Positions 33,846-42,919 of a stretch of DNA of 64,000 nt are shown piece after piece. Numbering within the stretch: position 1 is the first letter of the stretch; each line of letters opens with the position of its first letter. The position numbers were made by a program, and so were the translations under genes. This DNA comes from a bacterium (GTDB lineage Bacteria; Pseudomonadota; Alphaproteobacteria; Rhizobiales; Aestuariivirgaceae): NCBI GenBank assembly GCA_022842165.1, contig JALHQC010000004.1, forward strand, positions 91,763-155,762. The letters run 5' to 3'. The notes under the pieces were generated by a model. The model ran no database searches, was not told the origin of the DNA, and saw only the letters and a program-made list of their open reading frames with translations.

Positions 33846-33878
33846 CAATGGGTTGCCGGGACAAGCCCGGCAATGACA
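33846..33878. repeat. Family C repeat, right flank of the GIY-YIG gene
   Basis: A 33-base unit beginning CAATGGGTTGCCGGGACAAG and ending GCAATGACA, starting one base after the stop codon of the GIY-YIG gene. Its reverse complement matches the unit at 33472-33504 at 29 of 33 positions. Confidence 0.75.
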
Positions 33879-33905
33879 GAAGTCGGTAAGAATCGAAGCA
33901 CTGAA

Positions 33906-34844
33906 CTACCGCCTCGCCTCAATCGCATCCCAGATTAGGCCTGCGATATCCGCACCTCCGAAGCGTTTCACTTCTCTGATGCCGGTGGGGGATGTCACGT
34001 TGATCTCCGTCATATAGTCGCCGATCACGTCGATGCCGACGAAGATGAGGCCGCGGGCTTTCAGGTCCGCACCGATCGCTTCGCAGATTTCATGCTCGCG
34101 CTTCGTCATCGTGGTGGGCTCGGCCTTGCCACCCACATGCATGTTGGAGCGGTTCTCGTTGATGGCCGGAACGCGGTTGATGGCGCCCACCGCCTTGCCG
34201 TCGACGAGGATGATGCGCTTGTCGCCTTTCCGCACATCGGGCAGATATTTCTGCGCGATGAAGGGCTCGCGGAAGGTCTGGGTGAACAACTCAAGCAGCG
34301 ATGAAAAATTCTGGTCGCCTTCGCCCAAGCGGAACACGCCTGCGCCGCCATTGCCATAGAGCGGCTTCAGGATGATGTCGCCATGCTCACGCCGGAAGGC
34401 GGCGAGCTCGACGGGATCGCGGGTGATCAGTGTTTCCGGCATGAACTGCGGATAGCGCAGGATGAAGAGCTTTTCCGGCGCGTTCCGCACTTCCACCGGA
34501 TCGTTCACCACCAGCGTCTTCGGGTGGATCATTTCCAGCATATGCGTGGCGGTGATGTAGCCCATGTCGAAGGGCGGGTCCTGCCGCATCAGGATCGTGT
34601 CATAAGTACCCAAGTCAACGCGGCGCTCCTCGCCCAGCGTGGCATGGTTGCCAACTTCGTCGCGCACCTGAACATCGTTGCCGGTGGCAAACAGCGAGCC
34701 GCCGCCCAACGCCAGCGTCTTCGTCTGGTAGTAGAAGATTTCATGCCCGCGCGCCTGCGCCTCCAGCATCATGGCGAAGGTCGAATCGCCCCTGATGTTG
34801 ATCGACTGGATGGGGTCCATCTGGACGGCCACTTTCAGCGACAT
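33906..34844 (-). CDS. gshB: Glutathione synthetase
   Basis: The 312-residue ATP-grasp ligase joins gamma-glutamylcysteine and glycine to form glutathione. Motifs include [21 protein letters not shown] (N-terminal, split by my count after residue 20), [25 protein letters not shown] in the grasp domain, [20 protein letters not shown] and the C-terminal [11 protein letters not shown]. The ATG at 34844 has GGAG upstream and is preferred over a TTG at 34850 that overlaps yraN. It is the last gene of the rph-rdgB-hemW-rsmI-yraN-gshB leftward series. Confidence 0.95.
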   Translation of the reverse strand: MSLKVAVQMDPIQSINIRGDSTFAMMLEAQARGHEIFYYQTKTLALGGGSLFATGNDVQVRDEVGNHATLGEERRVDLGTYDTILMRQDPPFDMGYITATHMLEMIHPKTLVVNDPVEVRNAPEKLFILRYPQFMPETLITRDPVELAAFRREHGDIILKPLYGNGGAGVFRLGEGDQNFSSLLELFTQTFREPFIAQKYLPDVRKGDKRIILVDGKAVGAINRVPAINENRSNMHVGGKAEPTTMTKREHEICEAIGADLKARGLIFVGIDVIGDYMTEINVTSPTGIREVKRFGGADIAGLIWDAIEARR

Positions 34845-34846
34845 GT

Positions 34847-35212
34847 TCAATCGTCTCCGTAGAATGCGTTCTCGATATGCTGCGGCCAGTGGTAGGGGCT
34901 GATCGCGACGATGTCAAAACGGCAGAACTGCAGGGCTGCCTTGCGGTCGCGCGCCATGAAGCTGCGCGCGGCGGCTGAAATCCGCTTCGACTGATAGCTG
35001 GTGACGGAGGTGATGGCGCCATCGATGGTGGCGCGGTTCTTCACCTCGATGAAGGCGGTGGTGTCGCCCTTCCGCATGATGAGATCGACCTCGCCCGCGT
35101 GCGACTTGTAGCGGTGGACGAGCAGGCGGTAGCCTTTGAGGCGCAGATACCAGAGCGCCACGATCTCCGCCATGCGGCCGGCGGTTTCGGACTTCTTCCG
35201 GTCACGCGCCAT
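34847..35212 (-). CDS. YraN family protein (UPF0102, restriction-endonuclease fold)
   Basis: The 121-residue protein has the YraN motifs [17 protein letters not shown], the endonuclease-like GEVDLIM and AFIEVKNRA (the D-ExK core of the restriction-endonuclease fold). Its function is not settled; it is often adjacent to rsmI, as here, and is thought to act on nucleic acid. It overlaps the upstream rsmI gene by 11 bases and ends just before gshB. Confidence 0.88.
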   Translation of the reverse strand: MARDRKKSETAGRMAEIVALWYLRLKGYRLLVHRYKSHAGEVDLIMRKGDTTAFIEVKNRATIDGAITSVTSYQSKRISAAARSFMARDRKAALQFCRFDIVAISPYHWPQHIENAFYGDD

Positions 35213-36098
35213 CGGGCGATTTCAGGCTGAGGATGCGCTGGTAGATGTCGGAACGGTTCAGGTTGAAGCGCCTGGCGATGTCGGAGGCGGCCTTGCTGGC
35301 GGGCATCGATTCGAGCGCTGCGGCAATCGCATCGTTCACGATGTCATCCGATGCCGCTTCCTCCTCGCCCGGCGGGCCGACGATCAGCGTGATCTCGCCC
35401 TTCACCGATAGCCGCGACGAAAGGGCAGTGGCGATCTCGCCCGCGGTGCCGCGCAGCACTTCCTCGTGCAGCTTGGTCAATTCGCGGGTAACGGCGATGG
35501 CGCGGCCCGGAAGTGCGGTTTCCATGTCTTGCAGCGTCTCGATGATGCGGTGCGGGCTTTCGAAGAAGATGAGCGTGGAGCGCAGCCTTTCGAATTCGGC
35601 GAAGAGCTTTTTCCGCTCGCCCTGCTTCTGCGGCATGAAGCCTGCGAAGGTGAAGCGGTCTGTCGGCAGGCCCGAGAGCGCGAGGCCCGTCAACACGGCG
35701 GAAGGGCCGGGGCAGGCGGTGACGGGAATGCCCTGTTCGGCGGCTTCCTTCACCAGGCGATAGCCGGGGTCGGAGACCTGCGGCATTCCGGCATCGCTGA
35801 TCAGTGCAATGGCTGCACCCTGCTTCAGGCGTTCAATGATTGCAGGCCGCACCTTCTGGGCATTGTGCTCGTGATAGGGCGAAAGCTTCGTGCGGATGGC
35901 GAAACGTTCCATCAGCTTGCCGGAGGTGCGTGTATCCTCGCAGAGGATTACTTCTGCGGCGGCCAGTGTCGCCAGCGCGCGGATCGTGATATCGCCCAGA
36001 TTGCCGATGGGTGTCGCCACGACGTAAAGCCCCGGCGCGATGGATTCGGCCTCGAAGCGGGCGGCGCCGATGATGTAGGATTTTTGTTGCTCACTCAT
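35202..36098 (-). CDS. rsmI: 16S rRNA (cytidine1402-2'-O)-methyltransferase RsmI
   Basis: The 298-residue SAM-dependent methyltransferase modifies C1402 in the decoding centre of 16S rRNA. The SAM-binding motif VATPIGNLGDITIRAL is near residue 27, followed by ILCEDTRTSGKL, ISDAGMPQVSDPGYRLV and the CPGPSAVLTGLALSGLP loop, and the C-terminal helical domain (ASDIARRFNLNRSDIYQRIL). It is flanked by yraN and hemW, the usual alphaproteobacterial order. Confidence 0.93.
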   Translation of the reverse strand: MSEQQKSYIIGAARFEAESIAPGLYVVATPIGNLGDITIRALATLAAAEVILCEDTRTSGKLMERFAIRTKLSPYHEHNAQKVRPAIIERLKQGAAIALISDAGMPQVSDPGYRLVKEAAEQGIPVTACPGPSAVLTGLALSGLPTDRFTFAGFMPQKQGERKKLFAEFERLRSTLIFFESPHRIIETLQDMETALPGRAIAVTRELTKLHEEVLRGTAGEIATALSSRLSVKGEITLIVGPPGEEEAASDDIVNDAIAAALESMPASKAASDIARRFNLNRSDIYQRILSLKSPDGA

Positions 36099-36117
36099 CT
36101 ATTGACTGACGTTAATG

Positions 36118-37269
36118 TCAGACCGCCAGTTCCGCAATCACCGCATTCAGCAGCTTGCGGCCATCCGCCGTGGCGCGCAGCATCTGGCCTTCGCGCTTGA
36201 TCAAGCCCATCGACTTCATGCCGGCGATCTTCGAACTGTCGATCTCGCGTCCCGCCAGTGCGGCATAGCGGTCGAGACTGATGCCCTCGACGATGCGCAT
36301 ACCCATCAGCAGATATTCGGACGCCTGGTCGGGCGGCGGCACGGCGATATCGGCGATGATGCCGTTGCCATGCTGGGCGACCAGATCGCGCCACGTCTCG
36401 GGGTGCTTCTCGGCGATGATGGCGCGGCGGTTCTCGCCCGCCGCCAGCCGGCTGTGCGCGCCGGGACCGACGCCCGCATACTCGCCATAGCGCCAGTAGA
36501 GCAGGTTGTGGCGCGACTCGTGACCGGGCTTGGCGTGGTTCGAAATCTCATAAGCCGGAAGACCCGCCTTCTCCGTCAGTTCCTGCGTCACATCGTAGAG
36601 GTCGGCGGCGCGGTCATCGGTGGGCGTGATGAGCGAGCCCTTGGCGTGAAGATCGAAATAGGCGGTGCCGGGTTCGATGGTAAGCTGGTAGAGCGACATG
36701 TGGCCCTGCTGCTCTCCCAAGGCGATCGTCAGTTCGTCCCGCCATTGTGCGATGGTCTGGTCCGGGCGCGCGTAGATCAGGTCGAAGGACACGCGCGGGA
36801 AGATGCTGGCGGCGAGGCGGAAGGCGGCCAAGGCCTCAGCGGCTGAATGCTGGCGGCCCAGTGCTTTCAGGTCGACATCATTCAGCGCCTGCACGCCGAC
36901 CGACACGCGGTTGACGCCCGCCGCGCGATAGCCACGGAAATTCTCTGCCTCGATGCTGGTGGGGTTGGCTTCGAGCGTTGTCTCCACATTCGAAGACACG
37001 CTCCACAGCGCGGCGATTGCATCCAGCACATGGCCCACGGCTTGCGGCGGCATCAGCGAGGGCGTGCCGCCGCCGAAGAAGATGCTGGTCACCGTGCGGC
37101 CTTTCGTCTGGTTAGCGAACCATTGAAGTTCGGTGGCGAGCGCTTTTGCAAAAGACAGTGCGTCCACAGGCTGGTGCCGCACATGGCTGTTGAAGTCGCA
37201 ATAGGGGCACTTGGCCTTGCAGAAGGGCCAGTGCACATAAATGCCGAAGGTATTTTCAGAACAGTTCAC
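36118..37269 (-). CDS. hemW: Radical SAM heme chaperone HemW
   Basis: The 383-residue protein is HemW, formerly called an oxygen-independent coproporphyrinogen oxidase homologue, that carries heme to respiratory enzymes. The radical SAM cluster is CKAKCPYC with Cys17, Cys21 and Cys24, followed by FFGGGTPSL and EANPTSIE. The start is a GTG at 37269 ([16 protein letters not shown]), overlapping the end of rdgB by 14 bases; the longer frame upstream lies within rdgB and is not homologous. The HNLLYWRYGEYAGVGPGAHS region fits HemW. Confidence 0.92.
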   Translation of the reverse strand: MNCSENTFGIYVHWPFCKAKCPYCDFNSHVRHQPVDALSFAKALATELQWFANQTKGRTVTSIFFGGGTPSLMPPQAVGHVLDAIAALWSVSSNVETTLEANPTSIEAENFRGYRAAGVNRVSVGVQALNDVDLKALGRQHSAAEALAAFRLAASIFPRVSFDLIYARPDQTIAQWRDELTIALGEQQGHMSLYQLTIEPGTAYFDLHAKGSLITPTDDRAADLYDVTQELTEKAGLPAYEISNHAKPGHESRHNLLYWRYGEYAGVGPGAHSRLAAGENRRAIIAEKHPETWRDLVAQHGNGIIADIAVPPPDQASEYLLMGMRIVEGISLDRYAALAGREIDSSKIAGMKSMGLIKREGQMLRATADGRKLLNAVIAELAV

Positions 37270-37864
37270 GGACCAGACCTTCCAGCGCGCGCGCCCGGTG
37301 CGATATCCGGTTCTTCTCGGCAGGATCGAGTTCAGCGAAGGTGCGGGTCCGGCCTTGCGGAACGAACATCGGGTCATAGCCATGGCCGAGCGTTCCTCGC
37401 GGCGGCCAGGTGAGGTGGCCCGGCGCCCGGCCCTCGAAAATGCGCTCGGTGCCGTCCGGCCACATCACACACAGTGTACAGACGAATTCGGCGCGGCGCT
37501 GATCCGGAGCGGTGGCACCTTTCGCGGCGAGCTTTTCTTCCACCAGCCGCATGGCGCGGTTCCAGTCGCGGTCGGGGCCGGCCCAGTCGGCGGTATAGAC
37601 GCCGGGCTCGCCGTCCAAGGCTTCAACGCAAAGACCGGAATCATCCGACAGCGCGATCAGCCCCGTGGCCTTCATCGCGGCGGCCGCCTTGATGCGGGCG
37701 TTGCCGGCGAAGGTGTTCTCCGTTTCCTCAGGCTCGGCAAGGCCCAGGTCTCCGGCGGAAACCGCCGTCACGCCATAGGGCTTCAGCAGTTCGGCGAACT
37801 CGCCAAGCTTGCCCTTGTTGTGAGTGGCGATGACGACCTTCTCGCCGTCAAGCTTCCTCGTCAT
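37256..37864 (-). CDS. rdgB: XTP/dITP diphosphatase (non-canonical purine NTP pyrophosphatase)
   Basis: The 202-residue protein is an RdgB/HAM1 enzyme that removes deaminated purine nucleotides such as dITP and XTP from the pool. It has [17 protein letters not shown] near residue 10, the metal-binding [15 protein letters not shown] and [18 protein letters not shown] motifs, and DPMFVPQG and SHRARAL near the end. It overlaps rph by four bases upstream and hemW downstream. Confidence 0.94.
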   Translation of the reverse strand: MTRKLDGEKVVIATHNKGKLGEFAELLKPYGVTAVSAGDLGLAEPEETENTFAGNARIKAAAAMKATGLIALSDDSGLCVEALDGEPGVYTADWAGPDRDWNRAMRLVEEKLAAKGATAPDQRRAEFVCTLCVMWPDGTERIFEGRAPGHLTWPPRGTLGHGYDPMFVPQGRTRTFAELDPAEKNRISHRARALEGLVRELF

Positions 37865-38583
37865 GCAATGGCGGCCTTCTGCAGCGCCACCAGATCGTCG
37901 ATGCCCTTCCTTGCCATCGCCAGAAGCTTGAGCAGGTCAGCTTCAGAGAAGGGCTCGCCCTCCGCCGTGCCCTGCACCTCGACGATGCCGCCCGATCCGG
38001 TCATCACGAAATTGGCATCCGTGCCGGCGGTCGAATCCTCGGCATAGTCGAGATCGAGCACGGGCGTTCCGCCATGGATGCCGCAGGAGATCGCCGCCAC
38101 ATGGTCTTTCAATGGCCAGGTCTTGAACATGGCGCGCTTGTCCATCCATTTCAGGCAGTCGTAAAGTGCGATCCACGAACCGGTGATCGCCGCCGTGCGG
38201 GTGCCGCCGTCCGCCTGGATCACGTCGCAGTCGAGCGTGATCTGGCGCTCGCCCATGGCGGGCAGGTCGACGACGGTGCGGAGCGAGCGGCCGATCAAGC
38301 GCTGGATTTCCTGGGTGCGGCCGGATTGCTTGCCGGCGGAGGATTCGCGGCGCATGCGCTCATGCGTCGAGCGCGGCAGCATGCCGTATTCCGCCGTCAC
38401 CCAGCCCTTTCCGCCGCCCTTCAGCCACGGGGGAACCCGTTCCTCGAGCGAGGCGGTGCACAGCACATGGGTGTCGCCAAAGCGCACCAGGCACGAACCC
38501 TCGGCATGTTTCGTGAAGCCGCGCTCGAAGCTGACGGCGCGCAACTGGTCGGGATTCCGCCCGGATGGACGCATGGTGCTCAT
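37861..38583 (-). CDS. rph: Ribonuclease PH
   Basis: The 240-residue phosphorolytic 3'-5' exoribonuclease trims tRNA precursors. Motifs include [12 protein letters not shown] at the N-terminus, [21 protein letters not shown], the hexamer-forming [27 protein letters not shown] with catalytic residues, and [18 protein letters not shown]. It is the first gene of the leftward series and divergent from hrcA, with 70 bases between starts; this rph-hrcA arrangement is typical of Rhizobiales. Confidence 0.95.
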   Translation of the reverse strand: MSTMRPSGRNPDQLRAVSFERGFTKHAEGSCLVRFGDTHVLCTASLEERVPPWLKGGGKGWVTAEYGMLPRSTHERMRRESSAGKQSGRTQEIQRLIGRSLRTVVDLPAMGERQITLDCDVIQADGGTRTAAITGSWIALYDCLKWMDKRAMFKTWPLKDHVAAISCGIHGGTPVLDLDYAEDSTAGTDANFVMTGSGGIVEVQGTAEGEPFSEADLLKLLAMARKGIDDLVALQKAAIA

Positions 38584-38618
38584 TCCTTGTGCTGAAAGAG
38601 GGCCTTCTAGCCTCTCGA

Positions 38619-38647
38619 TTGACCCGCGCCAACTTGATTTCTACATT
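38619..38647 (+). promoter_or_regulatory. Predicted hrcA promoter (possibly leaderless transcript)
   Basis: TTGACC at 38619-38624 and TACATT at 38642-38647 are exactly 17 bases apart, a good sigma-70-type match. Transcription should begin at about 38654, the first base of the hrcA ATG, so the message may be leaderless. No CIRCE element was found here. Confidence 0.5.
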
Positions 38648-38653
38648 GGGGCC

Positions 38654-39745
38654 ATGAGCATGATCCCGCCGAAACCGCCGTTCGACGAAAAACTCACCGG
38701 CATCGCCGGTCTCGACCAGCGCTCGCGCGACATTTTCCGAAGGCTGGTCGATACCTATCTCGAGACCGGCGAACCCGTCGGCTCGCGCACCATCGCCCGC
38801 ATCCTGCCGTCCAACCTGTCGCCCGCCTCGGTCAGGAACGTGATGATGGACCTCGAGGACGCTGGGCTGATCTTCTCGCCGCACACCAGCGCCGGGCGGA
38901 TGCCCACCGAGCAGGGGCTTCGCTTCTTCGTCGATGCGGTGATGGAAGTGGGCTCGATGTCGAGCGACGAGCGCTCCCGCATCGATGCGCAGATTGCGGC
39001 GTCGAACCGCCAGCGGCGGATCGAGGATGTGCTGGGCGAAGCGACCACCATGCTGTCGGGCCTGTCGCACTGCGCCGGCGTCATCGTGACGCCGAAGATC
39101 AATGCGCGGCTGAAGCATATCGAATTCGTGAACCTGGGGCCGGGCCGCGCGCTGGTGATCCTCGTCGGCGAGGATGGCAGCGTCGAAAACCGCGTCATCG
39201 AGGTGCCTCCCGGCCTGCCGCCAGCGACCTTCATCCAGGCGTCCAACTATCTCTCGACGAGGTTCCAGGGCAAGACCATCGACGAGGTGCAGCGCTTCGT
39301 GCGCGAGGAAATGACCAGCCTCCGCCGCGAGCTGGACGAGATTTCGGCCCGCATCGTGGAAGCCGGCATCGGGCAATGGTCGGGCGACAGCACTGCCGAC
39401 GACAAGACGCTGATCGTGCGCGGCCAGGCCAATCTCATCGACAACACGGCCGCCGCCAACGATCTCGACCGCATCCGCAAGCTGTTCGAGGATATCGAGA
39501 ACAAGAAGGAACTCGTCCAGCTTCTGGGCGCTGCCGAAGGGGGTGAGGGGGTGAGGATCTTCATCGGCTCGGAGAACCGGCTGTTCTCGCTGTCGGGCTC
39601 GTCGATCATCGTGGCGCCCTACCGGAATTCCGAGGAAAAGATCGTCGGCGTCATGGGCATCATCGGCCCCACGCGCATGAATTATGCCCGGATCATCCCG
39701 ATGGTCGACTACACCGCCCGGGCCATCGGCCGCCTGCTCACTTGA
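38654..39745 (+). CDS. hrcA: Heat-inducible transcription repressor HrcA
   Basis: The 363-residue protein is HrcA, which represses class I heat-shock genes by binding CIRCE elements and depends on GroEL for activity. It has the winged-helix DNA-binding region (RDIFRRLVDTYLETGEPVGSR, IARILPSNLSPASVRNVMMDLE), GLIFSPHTSAGRMPTEQGLRFFVD, and the C-terminal GPTRMNYARIIPMVDY. It is followed by a VOC gene and grpE. No CIRCE inverted repeat is visible in this window, so its targets (such as groESL) are probably elsewhere. Confidence 0.95.
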   Translation: MSMIPPKPPFDEKLTGIAGLDQRSRDIFRRLVDTYLETGEPVGSRTIARILPSNLSPASVRNVMMDLEDAGLIFSPHTSAGRMPTEQGLRFFVDAVMEVGSMSSDERSRIDAQIAASNRQRRIEDVLGEATTMLSGLSHCAGVIVTPKINARLKHIEFVNLGPGRALVILVGEDGSVENRVIEVPPGLPPATFIQASNYLSTRFQGKTIDEVQRFVREEMTSLRRELDEISARIVEAGIGQWSGDSTADDKTLIVRGQANLIDNTAAANDLDRIRKLFEDIENKKELVQLLGAAEGGEGVRIFIGSENRLFSLSGSSIIVAPYRNSEEKIVGVMGIIGPTRMNYARIIPMVDYTARAIGRLLT

Positions 39746-39771
39746 AGAATCCCGCAAGAGGAACGTCGCTC

Positions 39772-40134
39772 GTGACGCTCAACAGGTTCCTGCTTTATGC
39801 AAAGGATGTGGCGCTGACCGTCCGCTTCTACGAAAGATATTTCGGCTTCGCTGCGGCCCGCGATGCTGGCGACCGCATTGTCGAACTGATCCATCCCAAG
39901 GGCGGGACACGCCTGATGATCCATCAGGCCGCCAAGGGCCAGCGGCAAGGACAGGTCCTCGTGAAGCTGGTCTTCGATGTGGAGGACGTGCAATCCTTCT
40001 GCGACAAGTGCCGGGCAGATGGCCTGGAGTTCGGGGAAGTCCACATGGCAGATGGCTATGTCTTTGCAAATGCGAAGGATCCCTGCCTGAACCCGATTTC
40101 CGTCTCAAGCCGGGCGTTCAGGGTGCGCGCCTGA
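39772..40134 (+). CDS. VOC family (glyoxalase/bleomycin resistance-like) protein
   Basis: The 120-residue single-domain protein has the VOC pattern: LNRFLLYAKDVALTVRFYERYFGF, GGTRLMIHQA, VLVKLVFDVEDVQSF and GYVFANAKDP. Such proteins bind a metal and act in glyoxalase, dioxygenase or resistance chemistry; which one is not clear. A GTG at 39772 with AAGAGGA nine bases upstream is the preferred start; a TTG at 39742 overlaps the hrcA stop. It sits between hrcA and grpE, where the two are usually adjacent, so it looks like an insertion. Confidence 0.75.
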   Translation: MTLNRFLLYAKDVALTVRFYERYFGFAAARDAGDRIVELIHPKGGTRLMIHQAAKGQRQGQVLVKLVFDVEDVQSFCDKCRADGLEFGEVHMADGYVFANAKDPCLNPISVSSRAFRVRA

Positions 40135-40152
40135 TAGGTTGTCATGCCTTCA

Positions 40153-40181
40153 CTTGATTTTTGGGCAAAGGCAGCCGATAT
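40153..40181 (+). promoter_or_regulatory. Predicted heat-shock (RpoH) promoter of grpE
   Basis: CTTG at 40153-40156 and CCGATAT at 40175-40181 are 18 bases apart, resembling the alphaproteobacterial RpoH consensus (CTTG, then CYTATNT). The dnaK promoter in this window has the same spacing with CCTATAT. Confidence 0.5.
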
Positions 40182-40222
40182 GGCAGCCATCCCGACAATC
40201 ATATGGACTGGACCCTTCAGCC

Positions 40223-40798
40223 ATGGCTGACGACACCAACACACCTGAGCCAAACACCGCAACCCATATCGAGCCGGATGTGGAGATCGAATCGCCGATC
40301 GCCGTCGAGCCGGACCCCAAGGATGTGGAAATCGCACAGCTGAAGGAAGAGGCCGCCCAGTTGAAGGACCGGCTGCTCCGCACCGCCGCCGACATGGAAA
40401 ACCTGCGGAAGCGCGCCGAGCGCGAGAAGGCCGAGGCGACGCTCTATGCCGCCACGAACTTTGCCCGCGACTTGCTGAGTGTTGCCGACAACATGCAGCG
40501 CGCGCTGGCCGCCGTCTCGCCGGAAGCCCGCGAGTCCGCCGATGACGCGACGAAGAACCTGCTGGCCGGAATCGAGTTGACCGAGAAGGATCTTCTCAAC
40601 GTGTTCCAGCGCTACGGCATCCGTAAGGTCGATACCGTCGGCCACAAGTTCGACCCCAACATGCACCAGGCGCTGTTCGAAATGCCGACATCCGAGCATC
40701 CGCCGGGAACGGTCGTCCAGGAAATGCAATCGGGCTTCGCCATCGGCGAGCGCTGCCTGAGGCCTGCCATGGTGGGTGTTTCGAAGGCTGAAGGGTAG
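40223..40798 (+). CDS. grpE: Nucleotide exchange factor GrpE
   Basis: The 191-residue protein is GrpE, which releases ADP from DnaK. It has the acidic unstructured N-terminus, the long dimerising helix (about residues 37-90, KDVEIAQLKEEAAQLKDRLL, NLRKRAEREKAEATLYA), and the C-terminal beta domain with HKFDPNMHQALFE, EHPPGTVVQEMQSGF and RPAMVGVSK. The ATG at 40223 (MADDTN) is chosen; the upstream frame extension is not homologous. A predicted RpoH promoter precedes it. The dnaK-dnaJ pair is 5.7 kb away. Confidence 0.95.
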   Translation: MADDTNTPEPNTATHIEPDVEIESPIAVEPDPKDVEIAQLKEEAAQLKDRLLRTAADMENLRKRAEREKAEATLYAATNFARDLLSVADNMQRALAAVSPEARESADDATKNLLAGIELTEKDLLNVFQRYGIRKVDTVGHKFDPNMHQALFEMPTSEHPPGTVVQEMQSGFAIGERCLRPAMVGVSKAEG

Positions 40799-40808
40799 CC
40801 GCCCGGGG

Positions 40809-40903
40809 CCCATGCTTCGAGGCCCTGCTTGCGCAGGGCACCTCAGCATAAGGGAGACGTTCCCTCACCCTGAGGTGCGAGCAAAGCGAGCCTCGAAGGG
40901 CCT
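40809..40903. repeat. Family D palindromic intergenic repeat
   Basis: TTCGAGG at 40815-40821 and CCTCGAA at 40891-40897 form the outer arms; inside, GGCCCTGC/GCAGGGC and CCTCA/TGAGG make further stems. It lies after grpE and may serve as a bidirectional terminator for grpE and the convergent SPFH gene. Confidence 0.65.
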
Positions 40904-40945
40904 GTCTCCGTCGGCGATGATGAATATCTTGAACGCGGAATAGTT

Positions 40946-41066
40946 TCCCTTCTCCCCTTGCGGGAGAAGGTGGCGCGGAACGCGCCGGATGAGGGGTTGC
41001 GGCCCGCGAGTCCCCTCACCCGTCATGCGTTCCGCATGACACCCTCTCCCGCAAGGGGAGAGGGAA
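40946..41066. repeat. Family A composite palindromic intergenic repeat
   Basis: Both ends carry CCTTCTCCCCTTGCGGGAG- and CTCTCCCGCAAGGGGAGAG-like hairpins, with GGCGCGGAACGCGCC and GTCATGCGTTCCGCATGAC stems between. Together with the family D element it fills the 277-base gap between grpE and the convergent SPFH gene. No gene is seen here. Confidence 0.7.
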
Positions 41067-41075
41067 TCTACGCCA

Positions 41076-42845
41076 TTACTGCGCCACGGCACTCGTCTTG
41101 CTCATGGCATCGCCCAGTATCGCTGCAGCACCCTCAAGCCCTGAGCCCGTCACCACCGTGTTCGGCACCAGCTTGCCCATCAGCGCCACGAGGTTCGGCT
41201 CGCGTTCGAGCGAGCCCAGGACTTTTTCCAGCGCCTGCAGCATCGCCACGCGGTCCTGGCCCAGCACATTGGCCTGGGCCGACTGGCCCTGGGCGATTTC
41301 TTCCAGATATTTTCTTTCGGCACGGCCAAGGGCGGCGCGTTCGGCTTCCTTCTGCTCGGCGACCTTGACGGCGATTTGCGATTCGACAAGGCGCGGCTGT
41401 TCGTTCGCCGTGGCTTTCGCCTGCTCGGTTTCGATCCTCTGCTTCTGGGCTTCCGTCTCGCGCTTGTAGGCCTCGCCCAATTGATCGGCCAGTTGCTGGC
41501 GCTGGCGGCCCAGCAGGATTTCCGGCGGGATCGCCGGCTCGCCCAGCCGCACTTCCTTGATCTCGACACCAGCCTTGCGGGCTTCGGTCTTGATCTGCTG
41601 TTCGATCGTGTCCTCGATCGCCTCGCGGTTCTCGATGAAGTCCAGAACCTTGGTGGGCCGCGTCTCGTAGCCGACGATGGCGTCACCTTCCTTCTTAGGC
41701 ACCCGGATCGAGGAGCCCGCAACGTTCCTGACGATGGAGCGGATCAATGGCGTCAGAATGCGGTGCTCGATCTGGTCGATGCCGCCGACCGAGCCCGCAA
41801 CGATGGGTGCATTCTCGGGCGACACTTGAGCCACCGCACGGAGTTCCTGCGGAATGTCCCAGCCTTCGACTTTCACGAACACGGCAACGTCCACCGCCGT
41901 GTCGGGCTTCGGCACGTTCACCGCACGCTCCACCTGGTTGAGGTTGCCCTGCTGGTCGAGCGAGAGATCAATGAAGCGGCGGGTATAGCCGCCCTTGTAT
42001 TCCCAGGTCTGCACGCGGGTATCGACGAGGGTCACGTCATAGGCGTGGCGGTTCAGGTAATAGGCGCCCGGCAGCAGCGGGTCCTTCCACAGCCCGATGC
42101 AGCCCTTCGGCACCAGCGGCACGGAAAGCGCCTCGGCATCGTGCTGGGCCTGGCTCACCCGCACCATCTCTTCCTGACAATTGAGGCCGGGCTGCTGGAC
42201 GTTCGACTTCACCACACCCACCTGGCCCGTCGGAATCACGGTCGCCATGGTGTCCTGGTCGATGCGGACATCGAAGAGATACTGGTTCAAGCGGTAGGAG
42301 CCGGGCTTCAGCACGGTTTCCTGGGGGCCGCGGTAGCCGCCCTGCTCGATATAGGCCTGGGCCTCCAGCATGGTGGCGAGCTTGTCGTCAGCGATCACCG
42401 GCGCGATGAACATGCCTTCGGGCATGGGTGCGCCGTCGAGCGTGGTGATCTGGCCGTAATAGCCTTCGGGGATCTGCACCACGTTGCGCTCCTCGACATC
42501 ATAGAGGACGTTCAGCAGCGGGCGGAAATGAAACCCCGGCCCCAGGATCTCGGCCTGCGGGCCCTTTTGCCCGGGAAGCGCGATGATGCGGCCGGGCGGC
42601 AGGTCGGAGGCGAGATAGATGCGCTTCAGGTGGCCGACCTTGTCGGCGGCGATCAGCACGAAGGAGGTGGAGGCGAGAACGCCGAGCCCCGCGATGATCA
42701 GGATAATGCCCATCACCGGGCCGCCAAGGATCGAGCCGATCATGGCGCCCTTGCCGGGCGGCATTCCCGATGCCGGCGCGCCGCGCCGGAACAGGGCCTG
42801 CGCCCCGAACAGGATCAGTATCGATCCAATAATCACGTAAAGCAT
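41076..42845 (-). CDS. SPFH/Band 7 (flotillin-like) membrane protein
   Basis: The 589-residue protein has two N-terminal membrane segments (about residues 1-16 and 38-66), then an extended SPFH/Band 7 domain (GYYGQITTLDGAPMPEG, DVTLVDTRVQTWEYKGGYTRR, VEGWDIPQELRAV) and a long charged, Ala/Glu/Arg-rich coiled-coil (about 445-540, EAYKRETEAQKQRIETEQAK). Such proteins assemble into membrane microdomain scaffolds. The extended mid-section between residues 80 and 270 is longer than in simple flotillins. It begins a leftward run with 74 bases before the next gene. Specific role unknown. Confidence 0.8.
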   Translation of the reverse strand: MLYVIIGSILILFGAQALFRRGAPASGMPPGKGAMIGSILGGPVMGIILIIAGLGVLASTSFVLIAADKVGHLKRIYLASDLPPGRIIALPGQKGPQAEILGPGFHFRPLLNVLYDVEERNVVQIPEGYYGQITTLDGAPMPEGMFIAPVIADDKLATMLEAQAYIEQGGYRGPQETVLKPGSYRLNQYLFDVRIDQDTMATVIPTGQVGVVKSNVQQPGLNCQEEMVRVSQAQHDAEALSVPLVPKGCIGLWKDPLLPGAYYLNRHAYDVTLVDTRVQTWEYKGGYTRRFIDLSLDQQGNLNQVERAVNVPKPDTAVDVAVFVKVEGWDIPQELRAVAQVSPENAPIVAGSVGGIDQIEHRILTPLIRSIVRNVAGSSIRVPKKEGDAIVGYETRPTKVLDFIENREAIEDTIEQQIKTEARKAGVEIKEVRLGEPAIPPEILLGRQRQQLADQLGEAYKRETEAQKQRIETEQAKATANEQPRLVESQIAVKVAEQKEAERAALGRAERKYLEEIAQGQSAQANVLGQDRVAMLQALEKVLGSLEREPNLVALMGKLVPNTVVTGSGLEGAAAILGDAMSKTSAVAQ

Positions 42846-42919
42846 GGTCGCCTCCCCGAATCAGTTCCTGCCGGTCCTGCAACTATGCCGGGTTTGACGT
42901 GGAAACGATATGACGGGCA

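Noticed and set aside
40809..41066. Repeated hairpins considered as a CRISPR array
   Set aside because: Units differ in sequence and length, are palindromic throughout, and lack regular repeats with unique spacers; no cas genes are near.
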